A DNA stretch of 64,000 nucleotides, taken from Erythrobacter sp. AP23. Lineage in GTDB: Bacteria; Pseudomonadota; Alphaproteobacteria; Sphingomonadales; Sphingomonadaceae. Positions 9,723-18,123 of this stretch are shown piece after piece. A program made the position numbers and the translations under genes. Below the pieces are notes generated by a model. It was not told the origin of the DNA, made no database searches, and was given only the letters and a program-made list of their open reading frames with translations. The stretch lies in the NCBI RefSeq assembly GCF_001542855.1, contig NZ_LNBY01000001.1:186001-250000 (forward strand). The letters are read 5' to 3'. How positions within the stretch are numbered: position 1 is the first letter of the stretch; every line of letters starts with the position of its first letter.

Positions 9723-11039
9723 ATGGCCGACAGGCCCGAGGGTAATGCAGCGAAGGGTGACAATCGCCCCAAGCTGTCGCTGCATGTTCCCGAACCCAAG
9801 TTCCGGCCGGGCGATACGGTCGATTTCTCGCATATCGATGTGCCCGAGGCGGGCAGCATGGCCCGTCCCGACGAAGCCTGCGATCCGGGCGAAATGCGCG
9901 ATATGGCCTTCGGACTCGTTCGCGTATTGGGCGACGACGACAAGGCACACGGTCCCTGGGACCCGAAACTGGATGCGGACACGCTGCGCACGATGCTCGG
10001 CCATATGGCGATGACACGCGCGTTCGATGAACGCATGTTTCGGGGCCAGCGACAGGGCAAGACCAGCTTCTACATGAAGTGCACCGGCGAAGAGGCGACA
10101 AGCATCTCGGCCAGCATGGCGCTTGCCGGCGACGACATGGTCTTCCCCAGCTATCGCCAGCAAGGCATCCTGATCCAGCGCGGATACCCGATGATCGAGA
10201 TGATCAACCAGATCTACTCGAACAAGGGCGACAAGCTGAAGGGTCGCCAGCTGCCGATCATGTATTCGAGCCGCGAGCACAGCTTCTTCACCATCAGCGG
10301 CAACCTCGCCACGCAGACCCCGCAGGCGGTTGGCTGGGCCATGGCAAGCGCGATGAAGGGCGACAGCCGCATTGCCGCGACCTGGGTGGGCGAGGGCAGC
10401 ACAGCGGAAGGCGACTTCCACTCGGCCTGCACCTTTGCGACCGTCTACAACGCGCCGGTGATCCTCAACGTCATCAACAACCAGTGGGCGATCTCGAGCT
10501 TCAGCGGCTTTGCCGGGGCCGAGCGCACCACCTTTGCGGCGCGCGCGCTGGGCTATGGCCTTGCCGGTCTGCGGGTCGACGGCAACGATGCGCTCGCCTG
10601 CTATGCCGCCGAGCAGTGGGCCGCCAACCGTGCCCGCGCCAATGCCGGGCCGACGCTGATCGAATTCTTCACCTACCGTGCCGAAGGCCATTCCACCTCC
10701 GACGATCCCAGCGGTTATCGCAGCGCGCAGGAGCGCGACGAATGGCCGCTGGGCGACCCGGTTATGCGCCTCAAGAACCATCTGATCGCAATCGGCGAGT
10801 GGGACGAGGAGCGGCAGGAGAAAATGGACCTCGAGGCGGCCGAGCACGTCAAGAAGGTCACCAAGGAAGCCGAAGCCAACGGCATTCTCGGCCATGGCCT
10901 CCACCACCCGTTCCGCACCATGTTCGAAGATGTCTTCGAAGAGCTGCCCTGGCACCTCAAGGAGCAGGCCGACCAGGCGGTGCGCGAGCGCGAGACCAAG
11001 TTTCCCGAAGGGCTGCCGGCCAAGGGAGTGCAGGGCTGA
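9723..11039 (+). CDS. bkdA1: 2-oxoisovalerate dehydrogenase E1 alpha subunit
   Basis: A 438-residue thiamine-diphosphate subunit of the branched-chain 2-oxoacid dehydrogenase complex. It decarboxylates the oxoacids of valine, leucine and isoleucine. The thiamine/Mg motif runs from WVGEGSTAEGDFH to INNQWAIS (about residues 220-262). The phosphorylation-loop-like region with YRAEGHSTSDDPS is present. An N-terminal extension of about 90 residues is usual for the BCKDH type rather than the pyruvate dehydrogenase type. A GGGAGA site precedes the ATG at 9723. The stop overlaps the start of the beta subunit as TGATG. No E3 gene follows in this operon. Confidence 0.93.
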   Translation: MADRPEGNAAKGDNRPKLSLHVPEPKFRPGDTVDFSHIDVPEAGSMARPDEACDPGEMRDMAFGLVRVLGDDDKAHGPWDPKLDADTLRTMLGHMAMTRAFDERMFRGQRQGKTSFYMKCTGEEATSISASMALAGDDMVFPSYRQQGILIQRGYPMIEMINQIYSNKGDKLKGRQLPIMYSSREHSFFTISGNLATQTPQAVGWAMASAMKGDSRIAATWVGEGSTAEGDFHSACTFATVYNAPVILNVINNQWAISSFSGFAGAERTTFAARALGYGLAGLRVDGNDALACYAAEQWAANRARANAGPTLIEFFTYRAEGHSTSDDPSGYRSAQERDEWPLGDPVMRLKNHLIAIGEWDEERQEKMDLEAAEHVKKVTKEAEANGILGHGLHHPFRTMFEDVFEELPWHLKEQADQAVRERETKFPEGLPAKGVQG

Positions 11040-12100
11040 TGAGCGAAACCGAGACCAAGGACGCGCCCGCGACCGAGGGCAGCACTGAACGTCGCCTCAA
11101 CATGATCGAGGCGATCAACGATGCGCTCGACGTATCGATGGGCCGCGACGCGGATGTCGTGGTGATGGGCGAAGATGTCGGCTACTTCGGCGGCGTGTTC
11201 CGCTGCACCGCGGGCCTACAGGAGAAATACGGCAAGACGCGCGTGTTCGACACGCCGATCAACGAATGCGGCATCATCGCCGTGGCCGTGGGGATGGGAG
11301 CCTATGGCCTGCGGCCCGTGCCCGAAATCCAGTTCGCCGATTATATCTACCCCGGACTCGACCAGCTGATCAGCGAAGCGGCGCGCCTGCGCTATCGTTC
11401 GGCCGCCGAATATATCGCCCCGATGACCGTGCGTTCGCCCTTCGGTGGCGGCATCTTCGGTGGGCAGACGCACAGTCAGAGCCCCGAGGCGATCTTCACC
11501 CACGTTTCGGGTCTGAAGACGGTGATCCCCGCGACGCCCTACGACGCCAAGGGCCTGTTGATTTCGTGCATCGAGGATAACGACCCGGTCATCTTCTTCG
11601 AGCCCAAGCGCATCTACAACGGACCGTTCTCGGGCTATTATGACAAGCCGGTTCAGCCGTGGAAGAAGTTCGACGCGAGCGTGGTGCCCGAAGGCTATTA
11701 CAAGATCCCGCTCGGCAAGGCGCGCCAGGTAACCGAGGGCGAACAACTCACCATCCTTGCCTATGGCACCATGGTTCATGTGGTCGAGGCGGTGTGCAAG
11801 GAGAAGGGTGTCGAAGCCGATATCCTCGACCTGCGCACGCTGGTCCCGCTCGACATCGAAGCGATCGAAGCGTCGGTCGAGCGGACCGGACGCTGCTTGA
11901 TCGTCCATGAAGCCACGCGTACCAGCGGTTTCGGCGCCGAGCTTTCCGCGCTCGTGACGGAGCGTTGCTTCTACCATCTCGAAGCCCCGGTCGAACGTGT
12001 GACCGGCTTCGACACACCCTATCCCCACAGCCTCGAATGGGCCTATTTCCCCGGCCCGATCCGCATCGGCGAGGCCATCGACAAGATCCTCAAGGACTGA
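11039..12100 (+). CDS. bkdA2: 2-oxoisovalerate dehydrogenase E1 beta subunit
   Basis: A 353-residue transketolase-like E1 beta subunit, partner of the preceding alpha subunit. It contains GEDVGYFGGVFRCTAGL near residue 43, DTPINECGI, and QTHSQSPEAIF, all typical of the BCKDH beta chain, and a transketolase C domain with VHEATRTSGFGAEL near residue 288. Its ATG at 11039 shares one base with the stop of the alpha gene (TGATG), so the two are translationally coupled and made in equal amounts. The E2 gene begins six bases after its stop. A longer open frame upstream is only the shadow of the alpha gene. Confidence 0.94.
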   Translation: MSETETKDAPATEGSTERRLNMIEAINDALDVSMGRDADVVVMGEDVGYFGGVFRCTAGLQEKYGKTRVFDTPINECGIIAVAVGMGAYGLRPVPEIQFADYIYPGLDQLISEAARLRYRSAAEYIAPMTVRSPFGGGIFGGQTHSQSPEAIFTHVSGLKTVIPATPYDAKGLLISCIEDNDPVIFFEPKRIYNGPFSGYYDKPVQPWKKFDASVVPEGYYKIPLGKARQVTEGEQLTILAYGTMVHVVEAVCKEKGVEADILDLRTLVPLDIEAIEASVERTGRCLIVHEATRTSGFGAELSALVTERCFYHLEAPVERVTGFDTPYPHSLEWAYFPGPIRIGEAIDKILKD

Positions 12101-12105
12101 CGCAC

Positions 12106-13407
12106 ATGGCGAAATTCACCTTCAACATGCCCGATATCGGCGAAGGCATCGCCGAGGCCGAGATCGTGCAGTGGCACAAAAAGGTCGGCGATACGGTCCG
12201 TGAAGACGAGGAATTCGTCGACATGATGACCGACAAGGCCACCGTGCCGATGGAAAGCCCGGTCGACGGCAAGATCCTGGAAATTGCAGGTGCCGAAGGC
12301 GACATGGTCTCGATCGGTTCGATGCTGGTCGTGATCGAGGTCGAGGGCGAGGTGCCTGACGAGGTCGTCGAGGAAAACAAGGAAGCGGCGGAGGCTGCGC
12401 CCGCTCCCAAGGCGGAGGAAGTCGAGGAACGCATCGAGGTCGAGACTTCGGACGCCAGCGATGCCGATGACGCGCTCGCCGCAGATCCCGAACCCGAACC
12501 GATTCCGGAACCGACCCCGGCGCCAGAGCCGGCGCCGCAGGCTAAGGTTCTCGCTACCCCGGCGGTGCGCAAGCGCGCCAAGGAGCTTGGTGTCGATCTC
12601 GCGCAGGTGAAGCCCGCCGAGGACGGCCGCATTCGGCATGGCGATCTCGACCAGTTCCTGTCCTACAATTCGGGCTATGGCGCGGCTGCCAAGACCCGCG
12701 AGGACGAAGAGAAGAAGGTCATCGGCATGCGCCGCCGCATCGCCGAGAACATGGCCGCCTCGAAACGCAACATCCCGCACTTCTCCTATGTCGAAGAGTG
12801 CGACGTGACGGATCTCGAAGTCCTGCGCGCCCAGCTCAATGCGAGCCGCGGCGACAAGCCCAAACTGACGATCCTGCCGCTGCTGATCACTGCGATCTGC
12901 AAGACGTTGCCCGACTTCCCGATGATCAATGCGCGCTACGACGACGAAGCGGGCGTGGTGACGCGCCACGGCGCGGTGCACATGGGCATGGCCGCGCAGA
13001 CCGACGCCGGCCTGATGGTCCCGGTGATCAAGAATGCGCAGGCGAAGAACCTGTGGCAGCTCGCAAACGAGATTTCGCGCCTGGCCGAGGCAGCTCGCAC
13101 CGGCACTGCCAAGTCGGAAGAGATGCAGGGCGGCACGCTGACCGTCACCTCGCTCGGCCCGCTGGGCGGCGTTGCGACCACCCCGGTCATCAACCGCCCC
13201 GAAGTCGCCATCATCGGTCCGAATCGCATCATCGAGCGCCCGATGTATGTCACGGGCACCGACGGGGTCGAGCGGATCGAAAAGCGCAAGCTGATGAACA
13301 TCTCGATCAGTTGCGACCATCGCGTGGTCGACGGATGGGATGCGGCAAGTTTCGTCCAGGCTCTCCGGAAACTGCTTGAAACGCCGGCCCTTATCCTCGT
13401 CGATTGA
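12106..13407 (+). CDS. bkdB: Branched-chain 2-oxoacid dehydrogenase E2, dihydrolipoamide acyltransferase
   Basis: A 433-residue core subunit. One lipoyl domain fills residues 1-80, with the lipoylated lysine in MTDKATVPMESP. An acidic, proline- and alanine-rich hinge follows. A peripheral-subunit-binding domain (TPAVRKRAKELGVDL near residue 150) comes next, then the catalytic domain ending in CDHRVVDGWDAASF, whose HxxxDG is the active site. The E2 transfers the acyl group to CoA and binds E1 and E3. It starts six bases after the E1 beta stop. The E3 must be encoded elsewhere, since none lies in the window. Confidence 0.94.
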   Translation: MAKFTFNMPDIGEGIAEAEIVQWHKKVGDTVREDEEFVDMMTDKATVPMESPVDGKILEIAGAEGDMVSIGSMLVVIEVEGEVPDEVVEENKEAAEAAPAPKAEEVEERIEVETSDASDADDALAADPEPEPIPEPTPAPEPAPQAKVLATPAVRKRAKELGVDLAQVKPAEDGRIRHGDLDQFLSYNSGYGAAAKTREDEEKKVIGMRRRIAENMAASKRNIPHFSYVEECDVTDLEVLRAQLNASRGDKPKLTILPLLITAICKTLPDFPMINARYDDEAGVVTRHGAVHMGMAAQTDAGLMVPVIKNAQAKNLWQLANEISRLAEAARTGTAKSEEMQGGTLTVTSLGPLGGVATTPVINRPEVAIIGPNRIIERPMYVTGTDGVERIEKRKLMNISISCDHRVVDGWDAASFVQALRKLLETPALILVD

Positions 13408-13425
13408 TCTGCTAAGCTGTCGCGC

Positions 13426-14004
13426 ATGGAGCGTGACAGCCGAGTCGACGCGTATATCGCCAAAGCGCAGCCCTTTGCGCGTCCGATCCTCGAGCATTTG
13501 CGCTCGCTCGCTGAGCGCGCGGAGCCAGAGGCCCAAGAAGACCTGCGCTGGGGCGCACCCTTCTGGATCCTCGACGGTCGCCAGCTTTGCGGCATGGCGG
13601 CCTTCAAGGCCCATTGCGCTTTTGTCATCGAGGGGCCGGGCGGTGGCGAGGCGATGGGCGATCTCGGCCGCATCACGGCGCTCGACGACCTTCCTCCCGA
13701 TGAAGAGCTGGTGCGCCTGCTGAAGGAAAAAGCGCAGCGTATCCGTTCGGGCGAAGACAAGGCAGCCAAGGCCAAGCCGAAACCGAAACCCGAAATTGCA
13801 ATGCCGGACGATTTCGCCGCGGCGCTGGAACAGACTTCCGGCGCCGAGGATGTCTGGAACGGATTCACGGATGCACAGCGGCGCGACTATCTCCAATGGA
13901 TCACCGGTGCGAAACGCGAGGCCACCCGGACCAAGCGCATCGCCACCGCCGCCGAATGGATCGGCGAAGGCAAGCGGCGAAACTGGAAATACGAGAGCTG
14001 CTAG
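13426..14004 (+). CDS. YdeI/OmpD-associated family protein (DUF1801-type)
   Basis: A 192-residue soluble protein. The first half is a DUF1801-like fold (RPILEHLRSLAERAEP, then WGAPFWIL). A Lys/Ala/Pro-rich linker follows near residues 108-122. The C-terminal half is the YdeI-type helical domain (MPDDFAAALEQ, AQRRDYLQWITGAKREATRTKRI). Biochemical function is unknown for the family. It starts 18 bp after the E2 gene on the same strand and may be read through from the Bkd operon, though nothing ties it to that pathway. I see no signal peptide or membrane segment. Confidence 0.85.
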   Translation: MERDSRVDAYIAKAQPFARPILEHLRSLAERAEPEAQEDLRWGAPFWILDGRQLCGMAAFKAHCAFVIEGPGGGEAMGDLGRITALDDLPPDEELVRLLKEKAQRIRSGEDKAAKAKPKPKPEIAMPDDFAAALEQTSGAEDVWNGFTDAQRRDYLQWITGAKREATRTKRIATAAEWIGEGKRRNWKYESC

Positions 14005-14361
14005 CGCCTTTTCGCGGTCGGGACGGCTTGCGGCACCCTGATAGCTTCGAGCGGCACATCGACAATGGCTTCGGGCACCGGCATGGAAAAGGCCGAGTGT
14101 TTGATATCGAGACCGATTGTTCGGCAAGGCCGCCTGCACCGAGCAAACCCATGGATAAGGGGAGATAAAACCTCTTCGGCATAGCGACTCCCGCGATCAT
14201 TCTTCGAGGCGCAAGCGCCATCCGAATGATGGTCGATGGTGGTCATACCGGGGTGAAATCGGAACCGGAAATCGGGCAGTCCAAAAAGAACAAAAAAAGG
14301 GTCATATCGTCATTGACAGGAATCGGAGCCGCCCGTAGATGCGCGGCTCCCAAGTGGCTAC
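14005..14361. other. Intergenic region without a supported gene
   Basis: These 357 bases lie between the YdeI-like gene and tRNA-Asp. Short open frames occur on both strands, but none has a ribosome-binding site or recognisable composition. The last 50 bases hold the tRNA-Asp promoter, described separately. An A-rich tract lies at about 14282-14298. I see nothing else. Confidence 0.5.
14313..14341 (+). promoter_or_regulatory. Promoter of tRNA-Asp
   Basis: A perfect -35 box TTGACA (14313-14318), a 17-bp spacer and a -10 box TAGATG (14336-14341) lie 20 bp before the tRNA-Asp gene. This is a housekeeping-type promoter placed as expected for a stable RNA gene. Confidence 0.7.
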
Positions 14362-14438
14362 GCGGGTGTAGCTCAGTTGGTTAGAGTGTCGGCCTGTCAC
14401 GCCGAAGGTCGCGGGTTCGAGTCCCGTCACTCGCGCCA
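14362..14438 (+). tRNA. tRNA-Asp (GTC)
   Basis: The acceptor GCGGGTG pairs with CACTCGC. The D arm is GTAGCTCAGTTGGTTAGAG. The anticodon stem TCGGC/GCCGA encloses the loop CTGTCAC with anticodon GTC, and the T loop is TTCGAGT. Discriminator G is followed by an encoded CCA. The gene is complete. Confidence 0.97.
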
Positions 14439-14449
14439 CTTGGGTTTTT

Positions 14450-15523
14450 CTACAACATTTCGTCGAATAGAACCGACTGCTCGCGGGCAGGTAGGCTCAC
14501 GAGCATGCCGTCCTTGGCAAGCTCGATCCTGCCGTCAAAATGCTGCCCCGATTCGCCGAGAAAAGCCGGGCCGATGAGGGACACCGGCGGGGCCGGGACC
14601 AAGTGGTACAGCACCAGCGCCTCGACGTCCGCCTTCTGCGCGACGCGTGCCGCATCCTCCGGCGAGGTGTGATAATCGGGAATATCGGCCATGATTTTTG
14701 CGCCGGCGGCATTGCCACGTTCGGCCAGGGTCGTTCCGATCTCGCCAACCATGCGCGGATTGAGTGCTTCGTGAAACAGTACGTCGGCGCCCCGCGCAAG
14801 CTGCGCTAGCTGTTCGCTCCGCACCGTATCACCGCTGATGACTAGGGCACGGCCGGCATATTCGACCCGAAAGGCAAGCGCCGGTTCGACCGGGCGATGG
14901 TCGACCCTTATCGCGCGAATTGTCACCCCATCACTTTGATGAACCGTATGAGGGGCCGTGCCGACGTCGTCGATAATCCTTGCCTCGGCGCCAAAGCCGC
15001 CGGGCCGGGCAACTTCGGGGCCATGATGCGCAATCCGAAAACCGCGGTCGATCGTATAGGCCTCGATGAAGCCGGCCACGACGCGATCGGTGCCCTCTGG
15101 CCCGTAGACCGGCAGCGGGGAGTCGCGTTGCCCGGCGATCCATGCCTGGAGCATCAGTTCGCCGAGGCTGTCGAAATGGTCGGAGTGAAGATGCGTCAGG
15201 AATGCCGCGTCCAGCCGGTCCATCGGAAAAGCCAGGGGCTGCAGCTTGCGGATGGCTCCGGAGCCGACGTCGAAAATGAAGGCGCGCCGACCGGCGACAA
15301 CCGCGATACAAGGCCCGGCACGCTGCGCGTCCGGCATCGGCGATCCGCTACCGCAGACATAGGCATAAAGGCCGTCGGGCCATTCGGCTACGCGGTCTAC
15401 TCCCGCATTGCGCTCGACCGCGCGGTTGTAGAGGCGCTCTCCGATCTGGCGCTGTCCGACAAGGAAAATCAGGACCGCCACGAGCAGAAGCAGTAGAAAT
15501 CCGGTCCCGATCTTGCGCGCCAT
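14450..15523 (-). CDS. Membrane-anchored metallo-beta-lactamase-fold hydrolase
   Basis: A 357-residue protein with one N-terminal membrane segment (about residues 7-23), then a metallo-beta-lactamase fold of the RNase Z-like or arylsulfatase-like type. The metal motif HLHSDHFD is at about 111-118. Further likely ligands are the Asp of VISGDTV and the His in ALVLYHLVP near the C-terminus. The start lies only five bases after the MFS transporter gene, with a GGAGGA ribosome-binding site inside that gene's end, so the two form one operon. The substrate is unknown; joint expression with a transporter suggests a small imported molecule, which is inference only. Confidence 0.85.
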   Translation of the reverse strand: MARKIGTGFLLLLLVAVLIFLVGQRQIGERLYNRAVERNAGVDRVAEWPDGLYAYVCGSGSPMPDAQRAGPCIAVVAGRRAFIFDVGSGAIRKLQPLAFPMDRLDAAFLTHLHSDHFDSLGELMLQAWIAGQRDSPLPVYGPEGTDRVVAGFIEAYTIDRGFRIAHHGPEVARPGGFGAEARIIDDVGTAPHTVHQSDGVTIRAIRVDHRPVEPALAFRVEYAGRALVISGDTVRSEQLAQLARGADVLFHEALNPRMVGEIGTTLAERGNAAGAKIMADIPDYHTSPEDAARVAQKADVEALVLYHLVPAPPVSLIGPAFLGESGQHFDGRIELAKDGMLVSLPAREQSVLFDEML

Positions 15524-15528
15524 TTTCG

Positions 15529-16938
15529 CTATCCTCCTCGTTCCACCAACTTGCGCAAGTTTTCCTCATGCCGTTCCTTGTCGATCCGATAGCGCGATAC
15601 GAAATACAACGCCGTCAGCCACAGGAAGAGCAGCGATGGCGCGTAGAATGCGCCGAGGTTCCACAGGATTTCGGGATCGACGCTGGCCGGGTCGGCACCT
15701 TCTGGAAAGGCGATTAGCGACAGGATCAGTCCGGCAGACAGCACGCCAAGGCCCTGGGTGGTTTTCCGCGTGAAGGTCATCGCCGCATAATACACTCCTT
15801 CGGAGCGCCTGCCCGTCTTCACCTGATTCGATTCGACGAGGTCGGCGATCATTGAATAGGCGACCGCCTGCACCGCGATGATCAACGCCAGATCGATCAC
15901 ATTGATGCCCAACACGAGCGGGAACAGCAGCGGATCTCCATTCTCCGGCATCAGGCCTGCCAGTCGAAGCAGCACCGGCGCTGGTTGGATGGTGAAGGCG
16001 AGCAGGCCGAGCACGATGGTTGCCTGCTTCTTGCCCAGCTTGCGCGTCGCCCAAGGCGCGAGGAGGAAGCCGAGAAGCGCCGAAAGGAACACGGTGCAGG
16101 TCCAGATGAAGATCTGGAATTCGCTGAAGCCCCAGAAATAGTTGAGCATCAGAAAGGCGAGCGCAGCCGAAAGCCCCGTCGCGATGGCGAAGAGCACCGT
16201 AGCGAAGAACAACGCGAGGAAGCTCTTTTCGCTCAGCGTTTCGACCATTTCCCCGAAGATGCGGCGGATGCTGTAGCGTTCGCCGGTTTCGACCGGGCGG
16301 TGGAGGTGCGGAATACGGCTGTGCGTGCCGAGCGCGGAAATCATGATCGCCGCAAAGATCAGCAGCGATCCGATTATGCCATAGGTCACGTATGCCTGCT
16401 GGTCGCGCATGCCGAGCGGGCCGGTCAGCAATACACCGAACATCACGATGCTCATGAGGTTGCCGCCCGACCAGCCGAAGAACAGGCGGTAGGCCTGCAG
16501 GCTGGTGCGTTCCTCGTAATCGCTCGTCAATTCGGGGATCAGCGCGGAGCTCGGAGTCTCGTAAAAGGTAATGAAAGTGCGGATGAGAATCGCGAGGATC
16601 GTCAGGTAGGCAAAAAGCCCACCTTGTCCCCAGTCCGGCGGGTTCCAGAGCAGGAAGTAGCTGAGTGCTACGGGCAGCGCGGCGGCGTACATGAAGGGAT
16701 GGCGGCGGCCCCAGCGGCTGCGGAAGTTGTCGGACCAATAGCCGACCAGCGGATCGCTTATCGCATCGACCACCAATGCGATGAGAATGGCAAGCCCGAC
16801 CAGACCCGGCTCGAGACCGATCACCGTACCGTAGAACAGCAGCAGGAAATAGTCGAAGCCGTTGTTTTTGATACCGAACGCTGCGGCACCCGAACCATGC
16901 GCAAGCTTGAGCCAGACCGTCGGCCTTTCGGCCGGCAT
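15529..16938 (-). CDS. MFS transporter of the glycoside-pentoside-hexuronide (GPH) type
   Basis: A 469-residue inner-membrane carrier with about 12 hydrophobic segments. The motif DAISDPLVGYWSDNFRSRWG after the second segment, followed by RRHPFMY, is the GPH-family signature. Members carry sugars or related compounds with H+ or Na+. The ATG at 16938 fits the family length. An in-frame TTG five codons upstream, with GGGAGAG close before it, is an alternative start. The gene is divergent from an arsR-type regulator, and a 26-bp near-palindrome lies between them, so that regulator may control it. It heads an operon with the metallo-hydrolase. The substrate cannot be told. Confidence 0.86.
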   Translation of the reverse strand: MPAERPTVWLKLAHGSGAAAFGIKNNGFDYFLLLFYGTVIGLEPGLVGLAILIALVVDAISDPLVGYWSDNFRSRWGRRHPFMYAAALPVALSYFLLWNPPDWGQGGLFAYLTILAILIRTFITFYETPSSALIPELTSDYEERTSLQAYRLFFGWSGGNLMSIVMFGVLLTGPLGMRDQQAYVTYGIIGSLLIFAAIMISALGTHSRIPHLHRPVETGERYSIRRIFGEMVETLSEKSFLALFFATVLFAIATGLSAALAFLMLNYFWGFSEFQIFIWTCTVFLSALLGFLLAPWATRKLGKKQATIVLGLLAFTIQPAPVLLRLAGLMPENGDPLLFPLVLGINVIDLALIIAVQAVAYSMIADLVESNQVKTGRRSEGVYYAAMTFTRKTTQGLGVLSAGLILSLIAFPEGADPASVDPEILWNLGAFYAPSLLFLWLTALYFVSRYRIDKERHEENLRKLVERGG

Positions 16939-17010
16939 TTCCCTCGTCGCCAATATGCTCTCCCTTGCAGTCGAGGCTAAGCGGCAGAGGAAGGGTTTGC
17001 AATGGGATGG

Positions 17011-17036
17011 AATAGTCAACCAATTGATTGACTATT
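17011..17036. promoter_or_regulatory. 26-bp near-perfect palindrome, candidate ArsR operator
   Basis: The sequence is symmetric over 26 bases with a single mismatched pair. The outer arms are AATAGTCAA and TTGACTATT, and the centre contains CAATTG. It lies in the divergent region between the MFS gene and the arsR-type gene. The right arm contains a possible -35 box TTGACT (17028-17033), which stands 16 bp before TAATTT (17050-17055). Binding there would block RNA polymerase. Operator function is inferred from symmetry and position. Confidence 0.65.
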
Positions 17037-17046
17037 TATCCCTATG

Positions 17047-17059
17047 GGTTAATTTAACC
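17047..17059. promoter_or_regulatory. Second small inverted repeat at the arsR start
   Basis: GGTTAA and TTAACC face each other around one T, ending two bases before the ATG of the regulator gene. It overlaps the putative -10 box. It may be a secondary regulator site or simply part of the promoter. Confidence 0.35.
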
Positions 17060-17061
17060 GA

Positions 17062-17394
17062 ATGGTTGAGCGATTCACCGACTCCGATTCTCTGTTTCGC
17101 GCACTCTCGGATGGTACGCGCCGAGCGATGCTCGAGAGGCTGTCGCAATGCGATATGACGGTTGGTGCCTTGGCTGAACCGCTCGAAATGAGCCTTGCGG
17201 CCGCTTCGAAACATATCGGCGTACTCGAGGAAGCCGGTTTGATCAGACGGCAAAAACGCGGGCGCGAGCGTGTGTGTTCGCTCGACCCGCGGGGGCTGGA
17301 AGCCGTGCGCGACTGGGCCGAGCGCTATGTCGGATTCTGGAACGAGCGGCTCGATGCGCTCGACCGGGCATTGAAGGAGCTGGACGATGAATGA
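17062..17394 (+). CDS. ArsR-family winged-helix transcriptional regulator
   Basis: A 110-residue DNA-binding repressor of the ArsR/SmtB fold. Residues 10-80 hold the winged helix: LFRALSDGTRRAMLERLS, then the recognition helix around SLAAASKHIGVLEEAGLI and the wing RRQKRGRERVCSL. It lacks the metal-binding CXC of arsenic sensors, so a metal ligand is unlikely. The putative -10 lies so close to the ATG that the message may be leaderless. It overlaps the SRPBCC gene by 8 bp, an ArsR-SRPBCC pairing that is common in bacteria. Likely target is the palindrome just upstream, and so both itself and the MFS operon. Confidence 0.9.
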   Translation: MVERFTDSDSLFRALSDGTRRAMLERLSQCDMTVGALAEPLEMSLAAASKHIGVLEEAGLIRRQKRGRERVCSLDPRGLEAVRDWAERYVGFWNERLDALDRALKELDDE

Positions 17395-17911
17395 TTACGG
17401 CAGGCTGGTCGATGCGAATACGATCCAATTCCGGCGGCACTTCGATGCGGATGTCGAAACCGTCTGGGCCTTTCTGATCGATCCCGAAAAGCGTAAACTG
17501 TGGTTCTGCGGCGGCGAGACCGACGCCCGGGTCGGCGGGCGAATCGTTTTCGAATTCGACCACCGTCGGCTTTCCGACACGCCCCCGCCCGAAAAATACG
17601 CCGACCAGGAGACGGCCCGCTTCGAAGGCGAAATCCTCGCCTGCGAGCCGCTTCGCCGTCTCGTCTTTACCTGGCCCGAGGAAGAGGGCGAGGGAACGAG
17701 GGTCGAGATAGACCTGAGCAAGGCGGATGGCGGCGGGACCGATCTGGTCCTCACGCACAGGGGTCTTGGATCGGCCGAATTTCGAATCGGCGCGCTTGCC
17801 GGGTGGCATGCCCATTTCGACCTGCTCGACGATATCTTTGCGGGCATCGATCCACGCGATTTCTGGACGCGGCACATGGCGCTCGAAGATCATTACGGCG
17901 AAGTGGGCTAG
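17387..17911 (+). CDS. SRPBCC (AHSA1/START-like) domain protein
   Basis: A 174-residue protein of the activator-of-Hsp90-ATPase-like SRPBCC fold, which forms a hydrophobic ligand pocket. Typical strands and helices are seen: FDADVETVWAFLIDPEK at about residues 19-35, VGGRIVFEF, EGEILACEPLRRLVFTWP, and the C-terminal helix GWHAHFDLLDDIF. It overlaps the preceding arsR-type gene by 8 bp and is therefore co-translated. Function is unknown. Such proteins sitting next to ArsR regulators are thought to bind small hydrophobic ligands or aid detoxification. Confidence 0.88.
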   Translation: MNDYGRLVDANTIQFRRHFDADVETVWAFLIDPEKRKLWFCGGETDARVGGRIVFEFDHRRLSDTPPPEKYADQETARFEGEILACEPLRRLVFTWPEEEGEGTRVEIDLSKADGGGTDLVLTHRGLGSAEFRIGALAGWHAHFDLLDDIFAGIDPRDFWTRHMALEDHYGEVG

Positions 17912-18123
17912 TCCCGGCGCCCGGTCTCCATCCAAATCAGGAAGCGGCGCAGCGGAAGGAGCCAGACCAGCCCCAGAACGATGTAGATCACGGTCTGCAC
18001 GAGTGTCGGCCAGTCGCCGATCAGATCTGGTGCGTAGCGAGCGATGACGAGCCCGTAGATCGTCAGGCCGAGCAGCAGGCCGAGCAGGCCGACCGGGATG
18101 CGCCAGGTGGGTTCTTTCCTCAT
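17908..18123 (-). CDS. DUF2842 small membrane protein
   Basis: A 71-residue protein with two hydrophobic segments (about residues 10-28 and 40-57) and a basic C-terminal tail (PLRRFLIWMETGRRD). This layout and the WRIP start match DUF2842, a family found in alphaproteobacteria and without known function. Its ATG overlaps the stop of the 5-FCL gene (ATGA), so it is translated with it. Its end overlaps by four bases the end of the convergent SRPBCC gene. Confidence 0.85.
   Translation of the reverse strand: MRKEPTWRIPVGLLGLLLGLTIYGLVIARYAPDLIGDWPTLVQTVIYIVLGLVWLLPLRRFLIWMETGRRD

Noticed and set aside
9609-10955. 448-residue open frame antisense to the E1 alpha gene
   Set aside because: Complement of bkdA1. 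No motif and no upstream site.
12043-14139. 698-residue open frame on the minus strand
   Set aside because: It lies antisense to the E2 gene and part of the YdeI-like gene. Its His/Arg/Asp-rich composition is the usual shadow of a GC-rich coding strand, and no family motif is seen.
14001-14246. 81-residue minus-strand frame before tRNA-Asp
   Set aside because: Partly overlaps the YdeI-like gene, lacks a ribosome site and looks like no known family.
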